NCBI GenBank assembly: GCA_010094025.1
Contig: ML991803.1
Location: forward strand, 186,001-250,000
DNA: 64,000 nt
Reading direction: 5' to 3'
Source: Viridothelium virens
Taxonomy: Eukaryota > Ascomycota > Dothideomycetes > Trypetheliales > Trypetheliaceae
The notes beneath the pieces were generated by a model. The model saw only the letters and a list, made by a program, of their open reading frames with translations. It was not told the origin of the DNA and made no database searches. Position numbers and translations under genes: made by a program. Of the stretch, positions 1-9,600 are shown piece after piece (position 1 is the first letter of the stretch; each line of letters opens with the position of its first letter).

Positions 1-721
1 AACTGGAACAGAGTCAGCGCGAGTCGCAAGGCCGAGTCAAATTTTTCGAGGTCGATGTCTCTGAAACAGAAAGCATACAACACGCAGTACGAGGCATCAC
101 GGAATGGGTCAAGAGCACGGGACATGAACTTGGAGGTGTAATACCGGCGGCAGGAGTGGGACTGCCAGGGAAGGCAAGCGACTTCCTCATTGCGAAATTG
201 TAGGTCAAGGCACTAATTCAATGCAGGTGCTCGACCGCTCAGACGAGCCAATTTCTCTAGATTCTATAGACTACGTTCTCAACATAAACCTCCGAGGAAC
301 CCTTGATCTAATCCGCCAACTGATACCTCATATCGCAAAGAACAAGCCGCTCAGTCCAGACCTCGAGCGTGGAGTCCTCGTGCTAGTCTCTTCCACCGCG
401 GCGTTCGAAGGCCAGATAGGCCAACTCGCATACTCTGCGTCAAAAGGTGCTCTTGCGTCTGTGACATTAGTGTTGGCTCGAGACCTTGCCTCACATGGCA
501 TTAGATGTGTGACTATAGCACCCTCGCTATTTGAGACCAATATGACAGCAATGATGGGTGACAAGGTGCGGAAAGGATTGGAAAGCGTATTGGAATTCCC
601 AAAGAGAGGCGGTAATCCGGAGGAATTCGCATCGCTTGTGAGAGAAATCATCGAGAACAAGATGTTGAATGGAACCGTGATACGCCTGGACGGGGGAACG
701 CGCATGCCGAGCAGGTTGTAG
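1..721 (+). CDS. Short-chain dehydrogenase/reductase, 3-hydroxyacyl-CoA dehydrogenase type 2-like (5' partial)
   Basis: Exons <1..173 and 227..721; the start lies before the window. This is a classical SDR, an NAD(P)-dependent oxidoreductase. The visible part begins after the Rossmann glycine motif. It shows a D-V-S acidic turn, a PAAG motif in the place of the usual NNAG, the NINLRGT helix, the catalytic Ser in VSSTAAFEG, and YSASK (Tyr and Lys of the YxxxK pair), followed by the cofactor-binding IAPSLFETNM segment. The order and the late I-R-L-D-G-G-T-R strand resemble HSD17B10/3-hydroxyacyl-CoA dehydrogenase type 2 enzymes of lipid or branched amino-acid oxidation. Substrate is inference. 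The exons join in frame only if the intron uses a GC donor (174 GCAAGC, acceptor CAG at 226), because the reading frame otherwise hits a stop at 201. The gene is convergent with UTP11, with 75 bp between stops. Confidence 0.85.
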
Positions 722-796
722 CATCATAGAATTATAGGTCCATAGCAATGACCGGGTTCTTCGCAGATTCTCTAATTGGTTATTCGATTCCAGGAC

Positions 797-1709
797 TCAT
801 TTCTTCCGTTCTCGAATTTTGAATTTGTCCCCATTTTTGTTCACGCCGGTTGTAGCGGTGTTGTTCATCTTGGCTCGCTGAAGATCCAATTCCTGCTCCG
901 CTATGATCAAATCCTGCTCTCTTTCCTTCAAAGCCTCGAGATACTTTCTTCGCGATTCCTTCGAACGTTGTATTCGCCGACGCCCTGTGCGGTCGAAAGC
1001 TTCTTCTCCATCCTCCACTTGCTCTCTTTGATCTCCACGTTCTCCATCTTCTCCATCTTCTTGACTGACCGCTACTTCCTCCCTCTTCCCCCGATTCCAC
1101 GACCTCTTCAAGCCCTTCTTATCCGTCCCAAACCACTCTTCGGCCCGAAAATCTAGCTGCTGGTCCTTACTCCCCACAAACACCGTATGTGTCCCCTTAC
1201 CCTTCCCTCCTGGTCCCCCAAGATTCCGTAAAACCCTCAACTCTTTGTCCCCCTCACCTCCCTCCAAAATTTGCACCTCCTGCTCCGCCCTCTCCCTTTC
1301 CTTCCTCGTCTTCTGTAGCATTGTCCGCACATACCCGATATCCTGCGTCTTGAGCAACTTCACAACGTCTTGACTCAGCGGCCGATTGCCGCGATCGGCG
1401 ATGCGCACACCGCGGCCGTCAGTGCGGCTCGAGAGCATGGCGAAGGAGAATTCGTCGGGATTCCTCATCGCGGCTTTTTGGCGGAGCGCGCGGAGGCGGC
1501 GTTTCTTGGAGGCGAAGTCCGCCGCCCGAAGGGAGTAGTCCTGTCATTCTGAATTAGATGTGGGAGGATCTTGGTGGAGATGGAGACAGAGGAGAGTAGG
1601 AGCGAACTTTGTGCTTTTCGAGAAGGCCATGTTTTTCGCGCTCGATTGGTTGTGCACGCTCTTTGTGGTTGCGTCTTTGGCCAGCGGAGTTGCGCCACAT
1701 GGAAGACAT
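797..1709 (-). CDS. UTP11: U3 snoRNP-associated protein Utp11 (SSU processome)
   Basis: Exons 1608..1709 and 797..1540 (minus), 281 residues. The protein matches Utp11 along its length: N-terminal RRNHKERAQP, then LLEKHKDYSLRAADFASKK across the splice, then MRNPDEFSFAMLSS, the IADRGN motif and VVKLLKTQDIGYVRTM. A charged coiled-coil-like C-terminal half follows. Utp11 is a nucleolar component of the small-subunit processome needed for early cleavages of pre-18S rRNA. The start was chosen at the Met of MSSMWRN because this is where family members begin; a second Met three codons on is possible. The intron is 67 bp with a weak GTTCGC donor and phase 0. The central region between about residues 120 and 190 carries a Gly-rich insert and an acidic E/D-rich stretch. 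Confidence 0.92.
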
Positions 1710-3684
1710 GGTGGGCGTGGGCTGGGTGTCGGAAAGTTGCAAGTTCTGTTAAAGACGTTGTACAATAAACGAAAGTCAGAGTACGATATGGAACAGAAGG
1801 ACGGAAGACGGAGCACACAAACAGCCCCACCAATAACTTCAACCCCGATTTTAGTTCCTACAACTCATGGGTCTAAGAATGACTGTCTTGATGCTGAATG
1901 GTTGAAATTGCGAAAATCCCCCGAGAATTACTCATGGACCGAAATCTATCTCATCTAGCAATAGTGAGTTAAGGCAATATTTGACGCAGGAGAGCCCTCC
2001 AAGAATCTTAGACTCGTCTGACAAAATGCTGCTGCAATGTAGTCAATGCTTTGTCTTTCCCTCAGAAACCCCCACGCAGAATCATATACAGTACTAAACA
2101 TACAAGATTTGCTTCCGAACTCCTTTTGAAACCATCGAATTTTGCATCCTCTCCTTTCTCCAAAGCTTGGAATGGTTCTTCTGTTCCAAATCGTCTCCTT
2201 TAGGACTTCTAAGCTTCTCTCTTGGTGTTTTCCATGGATCTTTCTTTAAAGGCCACCAGCAGAGATAGGCTTCCGTCTTACCAGGAGAGCTCCGTCTTAC
2301 GAGAAAGCCACCAGCGAGAAGCAATCATCTGTTTATGTTCCGACGAGGAGCCGAAGCCGTATAGGTGATCAAGAAGCTGTCGGTCACAAGGCCACTCCTC
2401 TCACGGCTAAAGCCGCTTATTGGGAGATCTCCACCGACCCTAAGGCAGGGACGTAATATAAGGCAATATTATTGCTCTGCAGGGACTCTGCCCTCGTCGA
2501 TCATAGGTCTTACTTTCTCCAAAGCTATCATGTGGGTTGTCATCCCGGGTCGTACATATTTAGCCGTTGGTGCGTAACGCGGAGCTGGTAGCGTTCATTA
2601 AATTTTACCACGAATAAACAACCTTTGGCCTGCATATACTCAAAGAATTTCATCATCAGGGCTGTCACTGTTGAGAATTGTAATTTGATCATGACAATTG
2701 GACCCCTCTCTCGAATGCATCTATCCAGTCGAGGCTTACCTCCCACGTCCCTTTTTAGAATGGCTCCGAAGATCCTTCTGAGGTAGCCGCGCTCACTTAT
2801 CTACTAACTCCAGGCTGCTTTATTTAGTCGCATTCTTTCTGCAGGGCAAAGGTGACCTGTTGGCCAGCCTGGACGGTGCTACACAGCGTTCTCTACAACG
2901 CGTGATGGCAGAAGCACGTTTCTTGTAGGTTTCCTACGAAATCTGGGGTTCAGACATTGCCACTCCCATACGATACGGCCCCAAGCGATTTTGACCTCAT
3001 TTGCGTGTCACTGAGTACTTAATCTATCTATTTCTATCTACTCAATCATTTAGCACCATTACAATTCCATCTCTCCAGCTACGTGGATCTCCCTTACTGT
3101 GTCTTCAAGTCCAAGTAGCAGAGGCAGGGCCACTGAAAATTGCGTCATCAAATCCCAGTTTTCTATCAAGTTAGCCTTCTAGGAGTCTATTTTCTCCTAA
3201 TTTAAGTAACCCTGCCTCTACTACTTTGCAGGGATATTGCTGCGTGATACAAGATATGGGACGAATCAGATGGTCAAGCTTGCGTCTTTGGAGACTATGC
3301 CTGAATAGCCAACTAAGTAGGCAGAATGCTCGGGAATACATTATTGACTGGGGCATCGTTTAGCCAGGTCCCTGCCTACCCGAAGGAGCTCTCTCCCGGA
3401 GGACAAGTCACGAATATATTGTTCACGCCAATGAAATAAATTGAATTTATACTAGTCAAGCTGCTAAGCCCCACAATCCGGCCGGCCTGATTGCCGTACC
3501 GGCTGCACGATTAGGACACTAATCTGTCTAAGTGGCGTATGGGACAATGATGGGCAGACAATATAGGAATGAAGATCATCTACTCAGGTCTGGTATTTAT
3601 TCCTCTCTCCCTTCTCCCCTTCCGCACTTTCGAAGATAGACCTCCATTGTTTTTTCTCTCCATCTCTAATTTCTATCATTCACC
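1710..3684. other. Gene-poor interval upstream of the cellulase
   Basis: About 2 kb without a coding region I can support. The open frames (for example 2094..2324 minus) are short and resemble nothing known. A short motif containing TTTCTCCAAAGCT occurs twice (around 2155 and 2515), and the block 2250-2330 has an imperfect internal repeat around GCCACCAGC. These could be traces of decayed mobile DNA, but no terminal repeats or element proteins are visible. The last 350 bp should hold the promoter of the GH5 gene. Confidence 0.5.
3359..3365 (-). promoter_or_regulatory. GGCTAAA motif, possible XlnR/Xyr1 site upstream of GH5 gene
   Basis: The plus strand reads TTTAGCC, so the minus strand carries GGCTAAA, the element bound by the (hemi)cellulase activator XlnR/Xyr1 in Aspergillus and Trichoderma. 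It lies about 320 bp before the cellulase start. A second, shorter match (TTAGCC) lies near 3172-3177. A seven-base motif occurs often by chance, so this is suggestive only. Confidence 0.25.
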
Positions 3685-4872
3685 ATGAGACTTCCACTAC
3701 TTCTAGCAGCCGCAGCAAGTGCTGTTGCACCAGCCTCTGCTCTTCAATTCCTTGGTGTCAGCGAGTCTGTCGCCGAGTTCGGTACTGCTATTCCGGGAAC
3801 ATGGGGAGTTGACTTTTACTTCCCCAATGAAGCCACGATTTCTGTATGAAGCCATCAAACGACCAAGCTTGGCATTGGAAGCTGACGTTCGTAGACCCTA
3901 ATCAGCCAAGGGTTTAATCTCTTCCGCGTTCCCTTCATGATGGAACGTATGGCCGTTGGCTCTATCACTGCCGATATCCAATCCGGTGCATACTTCAAGA
4001 ACTACTCCTCCATCATCAACTACATCACCAACGCTGGTGCCTACGCCGTGATTGATCCCCATAACTATGGCAGGTAAGCATTGAACATGAAGGAACATCA
4101 TCTGCCAGTGAACCATGAAGAACTTATGCTTACAAATGATGGCAATAGATATGACGGCAACGTCATCCAGAGTACCTCTGATTTCGGCACATTCTGGAAA
4201 AACTTAGCCACCCCATTCAAGTCCAACTCTAAAGTCGTAAGTCGCTCCTCCAAAATGCTTCTCTAATCACTACATTTTCCACCCCGATTGTGTATGTCTT
4301 CATAGAACTAACCCTGTGCCCCCAAGATCTTCGACACCAACAACGAATACCACGACATGGACCAGACTCTCGTCCTGAACCTCAACCAAGCTGCCATCAA
4401 TGCCATTCGCGGCACTGGCGCCACATCCCAGTACATCTTCGCGGAGGGCAACTTCTACACCGGCGCCTGGACGTGGAATACGACCAACACCAACCTCGTA
4501 GCCCTCACTGATTCCTCAAACAAGCTCATCTACGAGATGCACCAGTACCTTGACTCAGATGGATCAGGCACTTCGGCGACCTGTGTCGACTCGACCATCG
4601 GCGTCGACCGCATCATCGGTGCCACGGAGTGGTTGAAAGCGAATGGCAAGAAGGGTGTCCTTGGCGAGTTTGCTGGTGGACCGAACAGTGTCTGCTACTC
4701 AGCCATCCAAGGCCTGCTGAGTCATCTGTCTCAGAATTCAGACGTTTGGATTGGAGCTTCTTACTGGGCTGCGGGACCTTGGTGGGGTACTACTACTTGG
4801 TCTTCGTTCGAACCGCCGAGTGGTATTTCGTATACGTACTATGATAGCTTGCTTACCCAGTACAAGCCATAG
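3685..4872 (+). CDS. Secreted GH5 endo-beta-1,4-glucanase (EGII/Cel5A type)
   Basis: Exons 3685..3843, 3895..4073, 4149..4236 and 4327..4872; 323 residues. The protein starts with a hydrophobic signal peptide ([19 protein letters not shown]) and continues straight into a glycoside hydrolase family 5 (subfamily 5) barrel: [40 protein letters not shown] holding the acid/base Glu, and GEFAGG holding the nucleophile Glu. It hydrolyses internal beta-1,4 bonds of cellulose outside the cell. No CBM1 cellulose-binding module or Ser/Thr linker precedes the catalytic domain, so this is the short form. Introns are 51, 75 and 90 bp. The third ends with an unusual AAG acceptor that is required to reach [12 protein letters not shown] in frame. 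A possible GGCTAAA element lies upstream. Confidence 0.93.
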
Positions 4873-5278
4873 CCTGTGGGTTAAGGGCTGTTGCTGTAGT
4901 AACGAAGTCATGAGTAGAAAGGATGAACGCAGAAGAGAATGGGAGATGTAGAAGAGAACGGGATTCCATCGTCGCTCTTTTCACCTTCTTGTACATATTT
5001 AAACTTCTTGCACATAGTTACCTTAAGAACCATTCATTCACTATTGAGTCAATTGAAACCTGTGCGAATGGCTAGCAAGACTACCTAGGTATGTCCTGGG
5101 TCAATGAAGTCTGAAGTCCGAAGTTCCTGTGATTTTGCCCGAAGCCGTCGACCGTCCAAGATTTCGCCGACGTCAAGCGGCGCCCAAGCTTCAACGACCT
5201 TACAAAAAAAGGCCCCCTCCGGAAGCTGTACTATCAGGGAACATTCCACCACAATCCGTTTCTTTCCCCGTTCTACCA
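4873..5278. other. Intergenic region, GH5 3' end to CMC1 promoter
   Basis: About 400 bp between two genes on the same strand. An AT-rich stretch near 4995-5060 fits the cellulase 3' end. An open frame runs through 5104-5278 into the next gene, but the codons before 5279 look like leader sequence. Nothing else is visible. Confidence 0.5.
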
Positions 5279-5910
5279 ATGGCAGCAGCCATGGCAACCC
5301 CAAATCCCTCATCCCCCGAGTCATCACCTCCCTACGTCCCTCACAATCCCGCCCCCCTCTCCTCCGCCCAGGAGCAGCAAGTCCGCGAGCTCTACCACAA
5401 ACGCGTACGCACAAAATGCGCCGACGAAATCCGAGGTAGGTACCGAGTTCTCCTTTCCCCTACATTCTCGTCTCCCTCTCGCCCTCCGCGTATTGCTCCT
5501 CGTATAGTCAGCGCTCGCTCGCTCACCCAACCCACCTACACCCTACCATCTACCCCCACAAACAACTAACAAAGTCTCACCACGCAACAACAGAATTTGC
5601 CACCTGCGCCCAAACCCACACCTGGCTCTCGACCCTCCGCTGCCGGCCTCAGAACCGGGCCATGAACGCGTGCATGCTGACGTACGCGACGCAAGCGGAG
5701 CAGGACGCCGCGCGCGAGGAGTGGTTCCTGTCGCGGGATAAGCGGAAGGCGGAGCGCGAGGCGAAGGAGGAGCGGCGGCGGGAGGGCGAGCGGAAGCATC
5801 GGGAGTGGTGGGGGCTGGATGAGCAGGGGAGGCGGCGGTGGGATCAGCAGGAGGAGGAGAGGAGGTATGGGAGGGAGGGGGATGGTGGGAAAGAGGAGGG
5901 GAAGAGGTAG
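5279..5910 (+). CDS. CMC1: CMC1-family twin CX9C protein (COX assembly mitochondrial protein)
   Basis: Exons 5279..5435 and 5594..5910; 157 residues. Two perfect CX9C motifs are present: Cys47-X9-Cys57 and Cys69-X9-Cys79, separated by a short turn (WLSTLR). This is the coiled-coil-helix fold imported into the mitochondrial intermembrane space by the Mia40 relay. The surrounding residues (KCADEIREFATCAQT and NRAMNACM) match CMC1, which works in copper delivery and cytochrome c oxidase biogenesis. The C-terminal 80 residues are highly charged Arg/Glu-rich helix, longer than in yeast Cmc1. The Met at 5279 opens MAAAMATPNP; a second Met at 5291 is an equally good start. The single 158-bp intron falls between the two cysteines of the first motif, in phase 1. 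Confidence 0.88.
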
Positions 5911-6662
5911 CAGTGGTGGATGGACATGGGTTGGGAGGAACCGGGAAGATATGTATGTCTAGTATTCGGGGCCTTTCTGAAAGGGCTGAGTGGGCGGCGT
6001 GTAAATAAGACGGTTGCATGGCGTTGGCAAATGGGTAGCATTACTGGCAAGGCGTTTGGAAGACGTCCGGAGGCGATTCTCAGCTCTAGGCTTGCTGCTG
6101 TTCATGAATCACTTTTGCAAGTCCACGGCAGGAAAAGTTGGTCGCAGCATTTCATTATCACATTTCACGTCTGATCCATTGAGTGCAAATCCGGTATCCC
6201 TTTTCTGTCCATTCACTTTTCCCTCCCATTTTCCTTCCCATCGTCCTTCGCTGAAAATTCAGATCCTGTTTTACTCGGTCAATCAAAGGCGCCAGATGCG
6301 CCGATCCGCATCCCCATTATGTCCACAACGAATGAATTCTGTCGTCATGTAAACAGACCAAGGCTCAGACCTGTAAATCCTGATGGAGAGTTGACAAAAG
6401 AGACAGCTCTGATCGCTGGATTAAGCATCAGTTGGATATCGTAACAAAACACAAAATGGAAAGACGACCAAAAGTGGAACGGAACTGGTTGGACATTGGT
6501 CGCAAAGTCACGTCCCTGGGGAGGCCGTCACAGGATGACAAGGCATCCTTTTGGAATTCAGATTAGACTGCGATCCACGATTTGGGGCAATCATACCAGG
6601 ATATAAGATTGACAAGACTACGATCCGATGTATCTCCTGGCAACTCCGGAAATTTTCATAGG
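5911..6662. other. Convergent intergenic region
   Basis: About 750 bp between the 3' ends of CMC1 (plus) and the long serine-rich gene (minus). It contains only short unsupported open frames and presumably both 3' UTRs. Confidence 0.5.
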
Positions 6663-9600
6663 CTAGGACCATTTCACTGCAATCGACACCATGAAAGCCG
6701 TGATCGCCACCACAATTGCCACCGTCATGGTGATTCCGACGTACCGCGCAAACCGCTTTTCCTGGGTGCCGAACGCAAGGTATTCCCCACGAGTTGCCGC
6801 CGCGATGAGCGAGTCCATGTAGCCAAAGCCATACATGATGAGGGCCGGAGGGAAGAGCGTGCAGAGAGCAAAGACGATTCGCGAGAAAAGCTTTTCGCGC
6901 GGACGACGTGCAGCAAGGAGTGATGGAGTCGGTGGTATGGGTTTCAGGGACGGCGAATCAGTGGTGGAGGGGCGATCACGAACGATACCAGGGTGTGAAG
7001 GGCGCATGAGGAGCGGTGCTTCTGTCTTGGTAGACCCTATGATCGACACAGCAGCAGCGGTAGCAGGACGGATTTCGGAAGACTGTCGGCGATGGCTGGT
7101 GAACTTGGAAATCTCCGCAGGCTCAGGTCGACGAATGGCATCTTCGTTCGTACCTTCACGCTCGGCTCGAGATTGCGGAATTATTGCGAGTTTCATGGGC
7201 ATCAGCTCCTTTTGGCCATGCACTGAGCGACGAGAGCCTTTTCGGCGAGGATGAGTAGACAGATGCTCGTCCACTGATGGTGCCTGATAGTTACTGTATA
7301 GGGGGGCCCATTTCTTTGAGGGAGCTCTGAGATGCTCATAGCGGCGCTGACATCCTTCATTTGCCCGGTTTCCGTCCGGAATTTCAGAAGATGACCTCAA
7401 CGACGAGGACAATGAATCGGCCGGGAAGTGATGACGTCGCGGAGTAGATTCCTGAGGTGAGACTAGCATACGAGTTCCAGAGATATGAGATTGGTATGAT
7501 TTTGCCGCTGAAATCCCTGGAAGGCCAGCGGAATCCGGTGGTGAGGAATCAGGCGTCATATCGTCTCTTTCCCCATACTCGCTAAGCTCTGGTTGTCTAT
7601 CTTCAGCCTGATGAAAGCTTCTGAAAGATTTTGGGGACCATGGGCTGCTGCTGAATCTCATTCCGGGACTGCTGTTATCTGCCTCGCTGCTACCAACTTC
7701 GCGCATGCCAGTCCCTCGAGGCGTGCCAGTAAGATTGAGTTTTGGTCCTGTAATGGTAAACTTTGTAAATGAATTCGCTCGGTTGGAACCCATTCCCATA
7801 GACGGAGCTGTACTTGAGCTCATTCTGTCGGGATTCTCTCGCGTCGAGCTGGGAATCGTGGATAACGAAGTGTTCGTAAACATCTTTGGATTCTTTTGCC
7901 TCGGCGAGACATAGGGGACCCAGTCTCGGTCGTGGTCGATGTCGCTAGAAGGTTCCGTACTCAGTTTGGGTACATGAGTTGTGGGTGTCACGACCTCGAA
8001 TATTGTTGGAGTAACTGAAAAGGGTTGCTGCTTACGATTGTCGTCACTCTGCTGCCTTCGATGCTGCTCCTCCGGAACGAGACTTCCCGGTGCATCCACA
8101 TCGTTGGCATGACTAGATATGCTTCTAGAGGAGTGTGCAGACCGCAGCTCTGGCGGGGGTGTATTGAATGGATGCGGATGACTGCCTAATGGGCTCGGAT
8201 GTTGATGCGAAGTAGAATTGGGAGATGGTACAAGGGAATTATGATGAGGAAAGCCTGCTCCACCTCTAAAGTCATAGGACGGCATCAGGATAGAAGCGCT
8301 CGGCTTGCGAAAGGAGTAACGTCCGTACTCGTGACTTGTATCACCCGGATAGGTTTGTGTATATGGGAGAGCACTGTACCTGTCATCAGCAGATCTTGTA
8401 ATACTGGCATAGCTGTCCTCGGTCTCCTCGTGACCGACATCTCCGCGACTCGCATCGCCCACGGTCTCCCATTCATCAGGATCGTCGCTTGCGCCAGTCC
8501 CGCCGGATAGTGATTGCTTGTGATTGGTTCTTTCCTTGGAATCGGACTGATAACTGAGGCTAGCAGGCGATGGTTCTTGCCACATTTTGGGGATTCCCTC
8601 CATCAGACCTTTTGGCGTATCCGGTAAAACACTAGAATGGTCTGCTGGTGACTGGCATGGGCTGCTATGTTGTCGATTTGCATTCTTTAAGACAAAAAGA
8701 CTGCCACTCAACGTGCTTATACCGCTAAGATGACCATTATGCTTGACCTTGTCACTCATGACTTGTTCCAACGATATTTGTCTGTCGCATTGTCGTGTTC
8801 CGATCTCTGGGGGATTTTGGGATGCCACAGCAGTTTCCACACCCATGGTTTGCTCCGTCCGATGTTCATCCTTTTCGTAAAAAGTGGCTGGTAAAGTAGT
8901 GGAAGAAGCTTTCGCACCCTCTGATGGGAGAAGGCTACCCAGCCTACTCTCTGGCGTGGCATTGCCTTGTGGCTGAGTGGATGAAGAGATGAGGAGTAGG
9001 TTCCGCGTATCGCCATAAGATGATGCATAAGATGTGCCGGATTCTATCGTATTCAAATGCCCGCGATGCATAAATGGGGGCTCGGGAGGTCGAAGATCTG
9101 AGTCAGGAAGAGATGGTAGAAGCTCAGGTGGAGGGCCGCCGGCAGATGTACGAAGCGATCGGACCCCACTCATTCGTGATGGAGTCTCCTGAGGCTCGTC
9201 ATCTGAAAAGTCGCTGCCAGTATCGCTACGACTGAGTTCAAAGTCAAACTGACTCAATCCGGAGCTTGGGAAATTTGCAAGGCGCGCATTCGCACCATGC
9301 CTGCCTCGTTCGATCGCTGGAGAAGTGTCTTGCTCCTCCCCAGCCGTCGAGATTGTCGTCAGGGATGGCGCAGAGGTCGGTGGAGCGTCGTTGTAGTATT
9401 GTCCCACGATTGAATCCAAGGTAGTGTCATTCGGCGTATAGCGATTGAGGATGCTATCGCTTGCACCCTCTCTGAGTAATGAAAGCCGCTGTGTCTCGGC
9501 ATCGGATTTATCTGCGAATTGCCATAGATTCGACTGATCATGCACCTCTTGTGAGTAGTCCAAGTCAGGTGAGCTCCAGTCAGGCGGAATACTTTCAGTG

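Noticed and set aside
136-226. GT donor at 136/138 for the first SDR intron
   Set aside because: It would keep a frame but delete the PAAG motif and cofactor-binding strand; the GC donor at 174 preserves the fold.
1560-1958. 132-codon plus-strand frame over the UTP11 5' end
   Set aside because: Antisense shadow of a well-supported gene, with no resemblance to a protein family.
1960-3600. Decayed transposon
   Set aside because: Only weak internal repeats; no terminal repeats, target duplications or transposase/reverse transcriptase motifs could be seen.
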